Origin: Mobilicoccus caccae
GTDB taxonomy: Bacteria; Actinomycetota; Actinomycetes; Actinomycetales; Dermatophilaceae
DNA length: 64,000 nt
Assembly: GCF_030161635.1 (NCBI RefSeq)
Contig: NZ_BSUO01000001.1
Location: 4,011,199-4,075,198 of the forward strand
Direction of reading: 5' to 3'
Numbering within the stretch: the stretch's first letter is position 1; each line of letters opens with the position of its first letter. The notes under the pieces are model-generated. The model had not been told where the DNA came from. It worked only from the letters and a program-made list of their open reading frames with translations, and searched no databases. Both the position numbers and the translations under genes were made by a program. Below are positions 1-7,624 of the stretch, piece after piece.

Positions 1-526
1 AGCGCGTTGGTCACCAGCGCGGCGGTCGGTGAGGCATCGATGGACCATCCGACGACCCGTCGGGAGAAGGTGTCCAGCACGGCACAGCAGTAGACCTTGC
101 CCTCTCGAGTGGGGTGCTCGGTGATGTCAATGACCCACAACTGGTTCGGTCCGTTACTGGCGAAGGACCGGTTGACCTGGTCGGCGGCGATGTTGTCCGG
201 TTTGATCCGTTTCCACTTTGCTCGCCCGGCCACTCCGCGCAGGCCGGCACGGCGCATGAGCAGCTCGACCTGCCCATGTCCCACCGCGATGCCGCGCCCC
301 AGGGTGAGCTCAGCGTGGACCCGCCGCCCGCCGTACGTACCTCAGGAGTCGAGGTGGATCCGGCTGATCACATCGGTCAGCCAAGCGTGGCGCACCGCGC
401 GTTCGGACGGGGCCCGCTTCAACCGGGCGTAGTAGCCGGATTCCGACACTGCGAGGACACGGCAGGCCACCTGCGCGGGGATGTTCTCGGCGACCATCAC
501 CTCGACCGCCGAGAACCGCCTTTTGG
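1..526 (-). pseudogene. IS3-family transposase orfB, internal stop, truncated at window edge
   Basis: Read leftwards from about 526, the frame gives an IS3 orfB N-terminus followed by the start of the DDE integrase core: the first catalytic Asp lies in VIDITEHPT and is followed by FSRRVVGWSID. At 343-345 the codon is TGA, giving HLDS-stop-GTYGGRRVH. In relatives this position is a sense codon in the conserved S-x-GTYG(G/A)RRVH stretch, and CGA (Arg) is one step away. The second Asp and the Glu of the DDE triad lie beyond position 1. The frame joins orfA by a -1 shift at 521-527. As read, no full transposase can be made. Confidence 0.75.
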
Positions 527-802
527 GCTCGCGTCCTCCCGCAGCAGTTCAACGGCCCGTCGAGCCGCCTGGAGTTCGGTCTCGAGTTGAGCGATCCGGG
601 CCTTTGCGGCCGTGAGCTCGGACTTCTCCTGGCTCGTCAGCCCCGACAGCAGACCCTTGTCGATCCGGTCCTGACGCCGCCAGGTGTAGATCGACTCCTG
701 GCTGATGTCCAGGTCGTGCGCCACCTGCGTGACGCTTCGGCCTTCTTCGAGAAGGTCCAAGACCTTACGCCGGAACTCCGGTGGGTAACCTCGCCGTCCC
801 AC
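497..802 (-). CDS. IS3-family transposase orfA (HTH protein)
   Basis: 101 aa, GTG start. The N-terminal part (about residues 5-45) is a helix-turn-helix of the IS911/IS3 orfA type (YPPEFRRKVLDLL, then VTQVAHDLDISQESIYTWRR). A leucine-zipper-like coiled coil follows (about 58-92, AKARIAQLETELQAARRAVELL), the usual dimerisation region that binds the element ends. Near its 3' end the minus-strand sequence C CCA AAA (complement of 521-527) is a slippery heptamer that would allow -1 frameshifting into orfB, as is usual in this family. The same heptamer occurs in the inner IS3 element at 5.6 kb. Confidence 0.85.
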   Translation of the reverse strand: MGRRGYPPEFRRKVLDLLEEGRSVTQVAHDLDISQESIYTWRRQDRIDKGLLSGLTSQEKSELTAAKARIAQLETELQAARRAVELLREDASPKGGSRRSR

Positions 803-1019
803 AACGACCTCCTGATGTCAGACACCAGAGTCCAGAATCACCGACGCCGCGGAACCCGGTACACACCAGAGCCTCCACCGAACCCGGGGCGATTCACTAC
901 GCGTCACGTGGTTCAGCGCGGGCCTCTCCGCTGCGGTCGGCGCCGCAGCAGGCGAATCGGCAGGACAGCACTGATCCCGCAACACTCGCAGCACACAGCC
1001 GACCAGGAAGGGTCGATGG

Positions 1020-1421
1020 ATGACGCTCCGCCAGCTCCGCATATACACCGTCCAGGCAAACCACCGCGACGCGGTCTTTCACCGGTGGGATACCCAAGCC
1101 CGCCCCCTCATGCAGGAGCACGGCTTCACCTTCGTCGAGCAGTGGGAAGGTCGCGTCGACCCGGTCAGCCAAAACCTGCCGATCCGGGTGCTACGCCTCC
1201 TGCTCACGATGCGACACCCCAGTCGGCCGCGCTCGGCCAGCCACGTCTTCGACTTCGGCTACCTGCTGGCATGGGAGGACGAGACTCAGATGCGCTGCGC
1301 CTGGGATGCCTTCCTCGACGACCCGCGATGGCGGCACGCCAAGAGCATCACGCAGCGGGCCGCTCACGGCGAGCCAGTGGTCATGGTCACCGACCGCCTC
1401 CTGCACCCCCGATCGAAATGA
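1020..1421 (+). CDS. NIPSNAP-family protein
   Basis: 133 aa with the small dimeric alpha/beta-barrel pattern of NIPSNAP proteins: LRQLRIYTVQ at the start, an MQEHGFTFVEQWEG strand pair, FDFGYLLAWED, then a W-x-AF-x-DDPRWR helix before the last strand. The family is widespread in actinobacteria and its biochemical role is unsettled. I chose the start at 1020 because AGGAAGGG lies 8-9 bases upstream; an overlapping ATG at 1016 is in another frame. The gene stands alone between the left IS3 element and the isomerase-family gene, which is transcribed towards it. Confidence 0.7.
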   Translation: MTLRQLRIYTVQANHRDAVFHRWDTQARPLMQEHGFTFVEQWEGRVDPVSQNLPIRVLRLLLTMRHPSRPRSASHVFDFGYLLAWEDETQMRCAWDAFLDDPRWRHAKSITQRAAHGEPVVMVTDRLLHPRSK

Positions 1422-1567
1422 CCCAGCTGAGCCGAACGACTCGCACCTCCCCGTCGATTGTCGCCCCGGCAGCGGCGGGTAGAACGCGGCCCCGAGAACA
1501 ACACCGCCCATCGGGAATCCCGAAGCGCGCTCGGCGGCAGATGGGGGGCGGTGTGCTGCCCATCCGG

Positions 1568-2209
1568 CTACGCTCCGAGCCGTCCCGTCAGGACTGGGAC
1601 GCCGGGGCCGGTCAGGTCGAGCAGTGCGACGGCGCGGCCAGTCATCGCCAGCGCCAGCGCTTCCGCGGGCCCAGCTACGCACGGCCCCTCGCCATAGGTC
1701 CAGTCCACGTCGGTGGCCTGCCAGAAGAGTCCATCGAGCAGCCCTTCGGGCACGTGGCCCAGGCGGTGGGCTGCTTGGCTGGGCAGCCAGGGCAGTAGGT
1801 TCTGCCAGTCGGCCAGGGGCACGCCAGAGGGCAGGCCGAGTGGTCGGGCTGCGTCGTTGAGGTGGATGCAGCCGTCTGCGAACTGGCCCATGGGGCCGAG
1901 GGCGGGTGTGGAAATCCGCCGGGTGGCCCCTTCTCTGAGCGTGGTCGTCAGTTCCCGCACCGGGCGCTGGCCCAGGCGCGTGGCGATCCTGGTGGAAGCG
2001 TGGTGCACAGAGCCCGTGCGGAGGGTGTGCCACAGCAGCTGGGCCGGGGTGCTGGCCAGCGGCATGACCACGTGTCCTAGCAGCGTGCGCAGGCTCCAGC
2101 CGCGACACAGGCTGGGGCCGTCGAGGAGCTCATCGGCAGTGTTGTCGTAGAGGTCAGCAATGCGCATGCGGTTGGCGGCCGTGGATTCGATGATTGAGTC
2201 CTTGGACAT
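1568..2209 (-). CDS. maleylpyruvate isomerase/DinB-family, probably mycothiol-dependent enzyme
   Basis: 213 aa. The pattern is that of the mycothiol-dependent maleylpyruvate isomerase N-terminal (DinB-like four-helix) family: LCRGWSLRTLLGHVV early (metal-binding His about residue 45), an H-x3-D-x2-R motif (CIHLNDAARPLG, about 122-133), and a C-terminal AMTGRAVALLDLTGPGV segment. Three His usually bind the metal in this fold and two are visible. The substrate is unknown. The start at 2209 has GAGAGG 5-6 bases upstream. It is divergent from a MarR regulator with a near-perfect inverted repeat between them, so control by that regulator is likely. Mycothiol use implies an actinobacterial host. 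Confidence 0.75.
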   Translation of the reverse strand: MSKDSIIESTAANRMRIADLYDNTADELLDGPSLCRGWSLRTLLGHVVMPLASTPAQLLWHTLRTGSVHHASTRIATRLGQRPVRELTTTLREGATRRISTPALGPMGQFADGCIHLNDAARPLGLPSGVPLADWQNLLPWLPSQAAHRLGHVPEGLLDGLFWQATDVDWTYGEGPCVAGPAEALALAMTGRAVALLDLTGPGVPVLTGRLGA

Positions 2210-2216
2210 GAGATTC

Positions 2217-2249
2217 CTCTCGTCTAACGTGTATCTCGTTTGACGAGAG
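2217..2249. promoter_or_regulatory. probable MarR operator between the isomerase and marR genes
   Basis: Inverted repeat CTCTCGTCTAACG (2217-2229), 7-base spacer, CGTTTGACGAGAG (2237-2249); 12 of 13 positions pair. It fills most of the 46-base gap between the two start codons and overlaps the ribosome-binding region of the isomerase gene. MarR dimers bind such palindromes and commonly repress both flanking genes until a ligand binds; that role here is inferred from position. Confidence 0.7.
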
Positions 2250-2255
2250 ATTAGG

Positions 2256-2705
2256 ATGGTTTTCGTGAGCACGCCAGACCAGATCGTGACTGCGGTCCGA
2301 CGAGCGGTCATCCACCTGAGCACCCAGGGCTCTCGCTTCGCCCGCGCGCACGGTGTGAACCTGACCGACATCCGGGCCCTGGTGGTCTTGCTGGACCTGC
2401 AACGAGCTGGTGAAGCGACGACTCCGGGCGCCCTGGGGTCGGGGTTGGGTTTGGCGTCTGCCTCCACGACTCAGGTCATCGACCGGCTCGAGCAGCGGGG
2501 CCTGGTCCTCCGGGAGCGAGACACATACGACCGCCGCCGCGTGTCGTTGCAGGTGACCGGTCAGGCGATCGAGTCCGGAGTGGCCTCGTTCGAGCCCCTC
2601 CTGCAGTCCGTGCGGGATCTGGCTACGCGCCGCTCAGCTGCCGATCAGCGCGTCATCCTGTCCTTCCTGGACGACCTCGCAGCCCTGAACCCGAACGACG
2701 AGTGA
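2256..2705 (+). CDS. MarR-family transcriptional regulator
   Basis: 149 aa with a winged helix-turn-helix: a dimerisation helix at the start, recognition region around GSGLGLASASTTQVIDRLEQRGLVLRERD (about residues 60-88), and the wing YDRRRVSLQVTGQ with the D-x-R-R typical of MarR. It is divergent from the isomerase-family gene and shares a palindromic operator with it. The ATG at 2256 has an AGG directly abutting it. A GTG at 2265 would have better spacing from that AGG and could be the true start, giving 146 aa. The ligand is unknown. Confidence 0.85.
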   Translation: MVFVSTPDQIVTAVRRAVIHLSTQGSRFARAHGVNLTDIRALVVLLDLQRAGEATTPGALGSGLGLASASTTQVIDRLEQRGLVLRERDTYDRRRVSLQVTGQAIESGVASFEPLLQSVRDLATRRSAADQRVILSFLDDLAALNPNDE

Positions 2706-2839
2706 CGGCAGTCGTCGCCGCGGCGAGGTTGGACGTCCGCCGGAGTCCTGGTCCCCCAATGCGGCAGATCCGGGCGTGCGTCGGGCACGTCCGATAACGC
2801 GTTCGCAACCGTGCCGGACCCACTCGCCGGTGGCCGAGA

Positions 2840-3589
2840 ATGGGTGCAGTGAAGACTCACTTGATCACCGTTCCCCTCCCCAGCGCGGTCGAGGAACTCG
2901 TGGTGGACCGCCGCACCGGCGAGTCGTGGACCGCCCACGTCGAGCCCTTCGCCATGGCAGACACCGTGGTGACGCGCGGCCTCTGGGACGACGCGTACGG
3001 CGTGACCTGCGATCCTGAGTCGGCGAACCTTCCGAAGACCGACGTGAGCTGGCGAGACGCGATCTTGTTCTGCAACGAACTCTCACTCCGAGAGGGCCTG
3101 ACTCCGGCCTATGAGATCGCAGAGCGTGAGGTTCCCACCCCGACACGGTGGCGGCCGCACAGCGAGCCAGAGCTCGACGATTGGAGCGTCGTCTGGCACC
3201 ACGGTGCCGACGGGTATCGGCTACCCACGGACGCCGAGTGGCAGGTGGCCTGCCGCGCAGACACGACAGGTGCGCGCTACGGGCCGCTGGACGAGATCGC
3301 CTGGTACGCCGACAACTCCGGGGGGACCATCCATCCAGTGCGATCGAAGAAGCCGAACGCGTGGGGCCTGTTCGACCTCCTGGGCGGCGTGTGGGAATGG
3401 TGCTGGGATCTGTACGACCCCGACGTCTACGGGTCCTACCGCATCATCCGCGGCGGCGGCTGGAGCGATCCGGAGTGGAGCTGCCGGGCCGGCGTGCGAC
3501 GCAAGACCAACCCGAACGCCACGTTTGACGATCTGGGATTTCGGGTGGCCCGCGGGGCTACCACTACTCCTGCCGTGAGGCCGGACTGA
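2840..3589 (+). CDS. SUMF1/EgtB/PvdO-type protein (formylglycine-enzyme fold)
   Basis: 249 aa covering one FGE-sulfatase domain: MADTVVTRGLWD near the start, LPTDAEWQVACRA in the middle, LFDLLGGVWEWCWD, then RIIRGGGWSD, CRAGVRR and a closing LGFRVAR. In formylglycine-generating enzymes two Cys bind copper in a W-x-C-x4-C pattern. Here the first is Asp (W-S-D-P-E-W-S-C) and only the second Cys is present, so sulfatase activation by the standard mechanism is unlikely. No sulfatase is nearby. Hence only the fold is assigned. The start is weakly supported; a GTG at 2849 is an alternative. Confidence 0.75.
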   Translation: MGAVKTHLITVPLPSAVEELVVDRRTGESWTAHVEPFAMADTVVTRGLWDDAYGVTCDPESANLPKTDVSWRDAILFCNELSLREGLTPAYEIAEREVPTPTRWRPHSEPELDDWSVVWHHGADGYRLPTDAEWQVACRADTTGARYGPLDEIAWYADNSGGTIHPVRSKKPNAWGLFDLLGGVWEWCWDLYDPDVYGSYRIIRGGGWSDPEWSCRAGVRRKTNPNATFDDLGFRVARGATTTPAVRPD

Positions 3590-4732
3590 GGCCGGTTCGG
3601 TGCCGGCGACTTCACCGGAGGCGACAGCGGGAGCTTGCGGCTGCACAGACTTGCGATTGCTTCGGCTCGAGGGAGGCGACTGAGGTGGGGGCTGTCGTCA
3701 CGCCCGCCGGTTTGGCTGTGGCGGGATGCGTTGGCCACTGGGTCAGCGGGCGGTCAGACGGACAGGGGGTGATGGCAGACTGTGGTTCCCCCGGATCGTG
3801 GAGGGCTTCGGGCTACGCGGCGTCCGGGACGGACGCTGCGGTGGACTGCTCGTAGTTGACCGGTGACATCATGCCAGCCGCGCTATGCCGGCGTTGGTGG
3901 TTGTAGAATCCGTAGGCCCAGTCGATGACCAGGGCCCGGGCCTGGGCTCGGGTGTCGAACGCCTGCCGGGACAGGACCTCCCACTCCAGGGAGGAGAAGA
4001 ACGCCTCGGCGGCGGCGTTGTCGAAGCACGACCCGACCCGGCCCATCGACTGGCGGATCCCGAGGTCGGCGCAGAGCCGGGTGAACGAGGTCGCCGTGTA
4101 GGTCGAGCCCCGGTCGGTGTGGAAGATGACCCGGTCGGACTCGTCCTCGCGCCAGATCGCCTCCTTGCCGCCGCGAGCGGTCACGGCCATCTGGATCGCC
4201 GCGCACGCCAGGTCAGCGTCGGGGTGGGCACTGGTGGCCGCGCCGAGCAACCGGCGCGAGTACAGGTCGATCACGGTGGCCAGGTACAGCTTGCCCTCGG
4301 CCGTGGGGATCTCGGTGATGTCGCCGACCCACTTGCAGTTCGGCGCCGGCGCGGTGAAGTTGCGACGCACCAGGTCCGGGAACTTGGGTGCGGTCTTGTC
4401 CTGCCTGGTCAGGCCGCTGCGCCGCTTGATGACGCGGGCGACCAGGCCTTGGCGGCGCATCGACTCGGCGACCGTCTTCTCGCTGATCTGCCAGCCAGCC
4501 TCGCGCAGGTCGGCGTGCAAGCGCGGTGAGCCGTGCAGGCCCTTGGCGTTCTTGAACGCGACGCGCACCGCGCGGTCGACGGTGTCGCGGCGGCGGTCGG
4601 TGTCGGTGAACAGCCCGCTGGCAGCGCCGGGACCGTCGGCGCGCTTGATCCACTTGTAGAACCACGCTTCGGAGACTCCGAGCAGCGAGCAGACAAGGGC
4701 GGGACTGCTGCACGGGTAGGTGACAGGTTGGG

Positions 4733-5617
4733 TCAGGCCGCCTGAGTGGCGGCTGTGGCTATGGTGGCCTCGTATTCGATGGGCGTCAACCGACCGAGTC
4801 GGTCCTGGCGCCGGCGGCGGTGGTAGGTCCGCTCGAGCCAGGTGACGATGCTGATGCGTAGGTCCTGGCGGGTGGCCCAGCGGCGGCGGTCCAGGACGTT
4901 CTTCTGCAGGAGAGCGAAGAACGACTCCATCGCGGCGTTGTCGGCGCTCGTGCCGACCTGGCCCATGGATCCGACCAGGTGGTGGCGGCGCAGCGCGGCC
5001 AGGTACTTCCGCGACCGGAACTGGCTGCCCCTGTCGGAGTGGACGATGCAGCCGGCGACGTCCATGCCGTGCGCGGCGCGGGTCGCCACGGCGTTGTCCA
5101 GGGCCTGCACCGCCAGGCGTGACTTCATCCGGGCATCGATGGAGTAGCCGACGATGCGGCCCGACCAGACGTCCTTGACCGCGCACATGTAGAGCTTGCC
5201 CTCACCGGTGGGGTGCTCGGTGATGTCGGTCAGCCACAGCTGGTTCGGGCCGGCCGCGGTGAAGTCCCGCTCGACGAGGTCCTCATGCGCCGGCGGACCG
5301 GGCTTGCCGTTCTTGCCGCGCTTCTTACCGAACACACTCCACCAGCCGTTCTCCGAGCAGATCCGCCACGCGGTCCGGTCGCACATGCCCTCCCCGGCCT
5401 CACGGGCCTCGTCGGCCAGCAGCCGGTGCCCGAACTCGGGGTCGTCGCGGTGGGCGTCAAACAGCGCGTTCGCGCGGTAGGCGGCCGCCAGCTCGGCGTC
5501 GGTGACCGGTTCCTTCAGCCACCGGTAGTACGGCTGACGAGCGATCTTCAGCACCCGGCACGTCACCGTGACGGGGATCCCGTCGCCGGCCAGCTCGCGG
5601 ACGAGCGGGTACATCAT
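4733..5617 (-). CDS. inner IS3 transposase orfB (DDE integrase)
   Basis: 294 aa from an ATG-ATG pair that overlaps the orfA stop codon. An HTH_21-like segment (VTVTCRVLKIARQPYYRWLK) comes first, then the rve/DDE core with WLTDITEHPT (first Asp), IVHSDRGSQF (second Asp) and NAAMESFFALLQ (Glu). The C-terminus ends a few bases inside the terminal repeat region. It can be made alone or, after -1 frameshifting at CCCAAAA before the orfA stop, as an OrfAB fusion, which is the active transposase in this family. Confidence 0.92.
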   Translation of the reverse strand: MMYPLVRELAGDGIPVTVTCRVLKIARQPYYRWLKEPVTDAELAAAYRANALFDAHRDDPEFGHRLLADEAREAGEGMCDRTAWRICSENGWWSVFGKKRGKNGKPGPPAHEDLVERDFTAAGPNQLWLTDITEHPTGEGKLYMCAVKDVWSGRIVGYSIDARMKSRLAVQALDNAVATRAAHGMDVAGCIVHSDRGSQFRSRKYLAALRRHHLVGSMGQVGTSADNAAMESFFALLQKNVLDRRRWATRQDLRISIVTWLERTYHRRRRQDRLGRLTPIEYEATIATAATQAA

Positions 5618-5907
5618 TTTGGGGAGATGTTCGCCTGAGACAGGTACGCCGCGGCGCGGCGCAGGACCTCGTTCTCCTGCTCCAGCAGCCGGATGCGCCG
5701 TTTGGCCTCGCGCAGCTCGGCCAGCTCCTCGCGGTCGGCGCCGGGCCTGATGCCGGCGTCGCGGTCGGCCTGGGTCATCCAGTTCGTCAGGCACGACTCG
5801 GAGATCCCGAAGTCCTTGGCCACCTGCTTGATCGTCACCCCCTCCTCGCGTTGACGGGCGACCCGGACGACATCGTCCCGGAACTCCTGGGGATAGGGCT
5901 TGGGCAT
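5614..5907 (-). CDS. inner IS3 transposase orfA
   Basis: 97 aa beginning MPKPYPQEFRDDVVRVAR. The helix-turn-helix (EGVTIKQVAKDFGISESCLTNW, a few residues of which are variable in the family) is followed by a leucine-rich coiled coil (LREAKRRIRLLEQENEVLRRA, about 66-87). The stop TGA overlaps the first ATG of orfB, and the heptamer C CCA AAA lies immediately before it, which fits programmed -1 frameshifting or translational coupling. An upstream in-frame ATG exists, but the MPKPYPQEF start is the family norm. Confidence 0.88.
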   Translation of the reverse strand: MPKPYPQEFRDDVVRVARQREEGVTIKQVAKDFGISESCLTNWMTQADRDAGIRPGADREELAELREAKRRIRLLEQENEVLRRAAAYLSQANISPK

Positions 5908-6030
5908 GGTGCACATCCTTCCCTGCGGCGCCTCAGAGCACCACAGACTCGGTGTCACCTACCCGTGCAGCAGTCCCGGCGTGTGGCACGGCGTAGTTGG
6001 TCCTCTGGTCGGCGATGAAGCGTGCCACGC

Positions 6031-6321
6031 TCACTTCGTCGCCTCCTTCACCCACAGGACCACGGATCGCTTGAGGACATCACGCTCCATCCGCAGCTCG
6101 GCGACCTCGGCGCGCAGCCGTTTCAGCTCCTCGTAGTCGTCCTTGGACAGCTCTCCATGACCCTCGCGTGCGGCACGGGCGCGTTGGACCCAGTTGCCCA
6201 GCGTGCCCTCGTTCACGCCAAGATCGCGAGCGACCTGCGCGATCGGCTTGTTCGTCTCCTCGACGATCCGGACCGCTCCCTCACGGAACTCCCGGTCGTA
6301 CTTCTTACGCTTCTCTGGCAT
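6031..6321 (-). CDS. outer IS3 element orfA
   Basis: 96 aa (MPEKRKKYDREFREGAVRIV...). HTH at about residues 20-45 (IAQVARDLGVNEGTLGNWVQ), then a coiled coil (YEELKRLRAEVAELRMERDVL) as in IS3 orfA proteins. Its stop overlaps the GTG start of orfB (GTGA), so orfB was translationally coupled before the inner element split it. The gene itself is intact, but its partner is not. Confidence 0.88.
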   Translation of the reverse strand: MPEKRKKYDREFREGAVRIVEETNKPIAQVARDLGVNEGTLGNWVQRARAAREGHGELSKDDYEELKRLRAEVAELRMERDVLKRSVVLWVKEATK

Positions 6322-6363
6322 CTCGATCCCTCATTGTGGATGCCTCTACGCTCCAGGGGGAAC

Positions 6364-6864
6364 TTCAGCCGGCACGTCCACGACCTGCTCGCCCAGCGGC
6401 AACAACCTGGCCACGACATGTCGACCGATGCCCTCACAGCCCTCGACCGCCCACCTCCGTTGGGGCCAACGCCTGACGTACTCCAGCATCGCGGCGAAGC
6501 CGTCCTCGTCGGTAGTGAACTGTCCGTGTCCGAGGATCTGCTCCTTGGGAGTCATCACCTCGATCGTGACGGTGCGCTTGTGCGGGTCCATCCCGATCAC
6601 GACCGGACCCGGTGCCTGCTCGTTCATCAGCTGCCTCCTGACATCCTCAACATCGGTTGTGTCGGTCCGGAGGGCACCGCTACTACCAGCAGAGCAATCC
6701 CTTCTTCAGCCTCTCCCGACCATGTCGGTGGCCAGAGCAGCGCAAGCCGGTCGAGAGTCACACCACCAGGATGGACAGCCGGAAAAGAGCGACTACCCCG
6801 ACCACCTAGACCGAGCCTGGCCAGGCACCGATCCTGAGGTCAATAGAACTAGTAGCCGCCTATA
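6364..6864 (-). mobile_element. 5' remnant of an IS110-family element
   Basis: The first ~87 codons of an IS110 transposase (6627 leftwards, MNEQAPGPVVIGMDPHKR...) plus its upstream non-coding region (6628-6864). Both nearly match the complete copy at 52.9-54.3 kb; in the 237-base upstream part I count three base differences. Identity breaks at about 6368, where the outer IS3 end is met, and at 6864 (…AGTAGCCG). The catalytic DEDD C-terminal half is missing, so it cannot move itself, although the non-coding part that may encode a bridge RNA is retained. Confidence 0.85.
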
Positions 6865-7011
6865 GCCGGCGGTTTCGGCGACGACGTGGCGGATCAGGTC
6901 GGGGCGGGACGGCTCAGTTCGGGGTGGGCGCGGCCGATCACTACTCGTACGACGTGTGCGTGGGTCGGGCCGTCGAGGCCTCCGACCGTGTCGACCGGAG
7001 AGGGGTCCGTC

Positions 7012-7512
7012 ATGAACCAGTGCCGCGGCAGTGTCGCGATCGGGCCCTCGGCCGGTGACTCGGGACGGGCGCGTCACCTCGGCGTGTTCGGCCAGTTGCT
7101 GACCTCGGCGGGCGGCGACGTCACCGACCCGGGAGTGTGGCTCTTCACCAGCCTGCCCGTGCGGGAGGACTCGATGATCGCGACGTTCCGCCTGCGCGGC
7201 GACGCGGTCTCGGCCGCCGACGTCGTCAGGGTCGGCACGGCTCTCGCGCTGTACACGGAGCCGCAGGTCGGCGACATCGGTGGCGCCGTCCTCGAACTCC
7301 TCGGCCAGGTCGATGCCTACGACGTGACCGTGACGCCGGAGATCGCGGCCACGGCCCACCCGATCTCGACGTGGGACATGACCGTGATCGTCACCGGAGA
7401 GCCGGATCTCGAACCCCTCGCGGTCGGCCTCGCCGACGGTGGCTGGGACGTGCACTTCGCACCCGTCGGCGCAGGCTCGTGGGCCCGCGGCGGTGTCGAG
7501 ATCGCGGGATGA
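7012..7512 (+). CDS. hypothetical protein
   Basis: 166 aa, soluble and acidic, no signal peptide or membrane segment. I do not recognise a family. The sequence reads as alternating strands and helices (HLGVFGQLLTSAGGDV, VWLFTSLPVREDSMIATFRL, then repeated V-T-V strands). I chose ATG 7012 because GGAGAGGGG lies 6-10 bases upstream. The frame is open upstream to 6886, but that part runs antiparallel to a possible gene remnant next to the IS110 edge. It is followed after 112 bases by a membrane-anchored DUF4232-like protein in the same direction. Confidence 0.55.
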   Translation: MNQCRGSVAIGPSAGDSGRARHLGVFGQLLTSAGGDVTDPGVWLFTSLPVREDSMIATFRLRGDAVSAADVVRVGTALALYTEPQVGDIGGAVLELLGQVDAYDVTVTPEIAATAHPISTWDMTVIVTGEPDLEPLAVGLADGGWDVHFAPVGAGSWARGGVEIAG

Positions 7513-7624
7513 CCTCGGGCGCGCAACGGATCGGTCACCTCTGCCCGGCGCGCCTCGACGCACGCCACCATCCGTCGCATCCTCATCAGGGGCGCCCGCA
7601 GGGGCGAGAGACGGGGGATGACGC

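Larger units (their letters stand above)
1..835 (-). mobile_element. IS3-family insertion sequence, cut by the window edge
   Basis: Part of an IS3-family element transcribed right to left, with orfA complete and the front half of orfB present up to position 1. It lies upstream of the NIPSNAP gene. The outer end is placed only approximately just past the orfA start, because the other terminal repeat lies outside the window and the ends cannot be compared. Its orfB carries an in-frame opal codon, so this copy is probably inactive without help from another copy. Confidence 0.75.
4701..5977 (-). mobile_element. complete inner IS3-family element with 25-bp terminal repeats and 3-bp target duplication
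   Basis: 1277 bp. The two ends are perfect inverted repeats over 25 bp (beginning GGGACTGCTGCACGGGTAGG at 4701 and its complement ending at 5977), flanked by the direct repeat GGC at 4698-4700 and 5978-5980. It contains orfA and orfB overlapping in the usual IS3 way, and both look intact. The perfect ends and intact genes suggest a recent insertion that may still be able to move. Confidence 0.93.
3813..6034 (-). pseudogene. orfB of the outer IS3 element, split by the inner IS3
   Basis: Joining 6034-5981 to 4700-3813 and counting the 3-bp target duplication once gives a clean 313-aa orfB. It starts at a GTG that overlaps the orfA stop (GTGA) and begins VSVARFIADQRTN, then HTH_21-like LLGVSEAWFYKW, then the DDE core: WVGDITEIPT (Asp), VIFHTDRGSTY (Asp) and NAAAEAFFSSLE (Glu). 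The inner element entered after codon 18. The 3' part remains open to the left of the junction and is continued by the inner element's terminal repeat (PVTYPCSSPALVC), so a hybrid protein could be translated only if a start is supplied. Confidence 0.85.
3785..6363 (-). mobile_element. outer IS3-family element, interrupted by a second IS3 element
   Basis: An IS3 element of about 1.3 kb whose orfB is split by another element (4701-5977). Its imperfect terminal repeats are visible: GTTCCCCCGGATCGTGGAGG near 3785 and, inverted, GTTCCCCCTGGAGCGTAGAG ending near 6363. It sits against the truncated 5' part of an IS110 element on the right. The left flank is not the missing half of that IS110, so a deletion or rearrangement took place. 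No target duplication could be identified. Confidence 0.75.
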
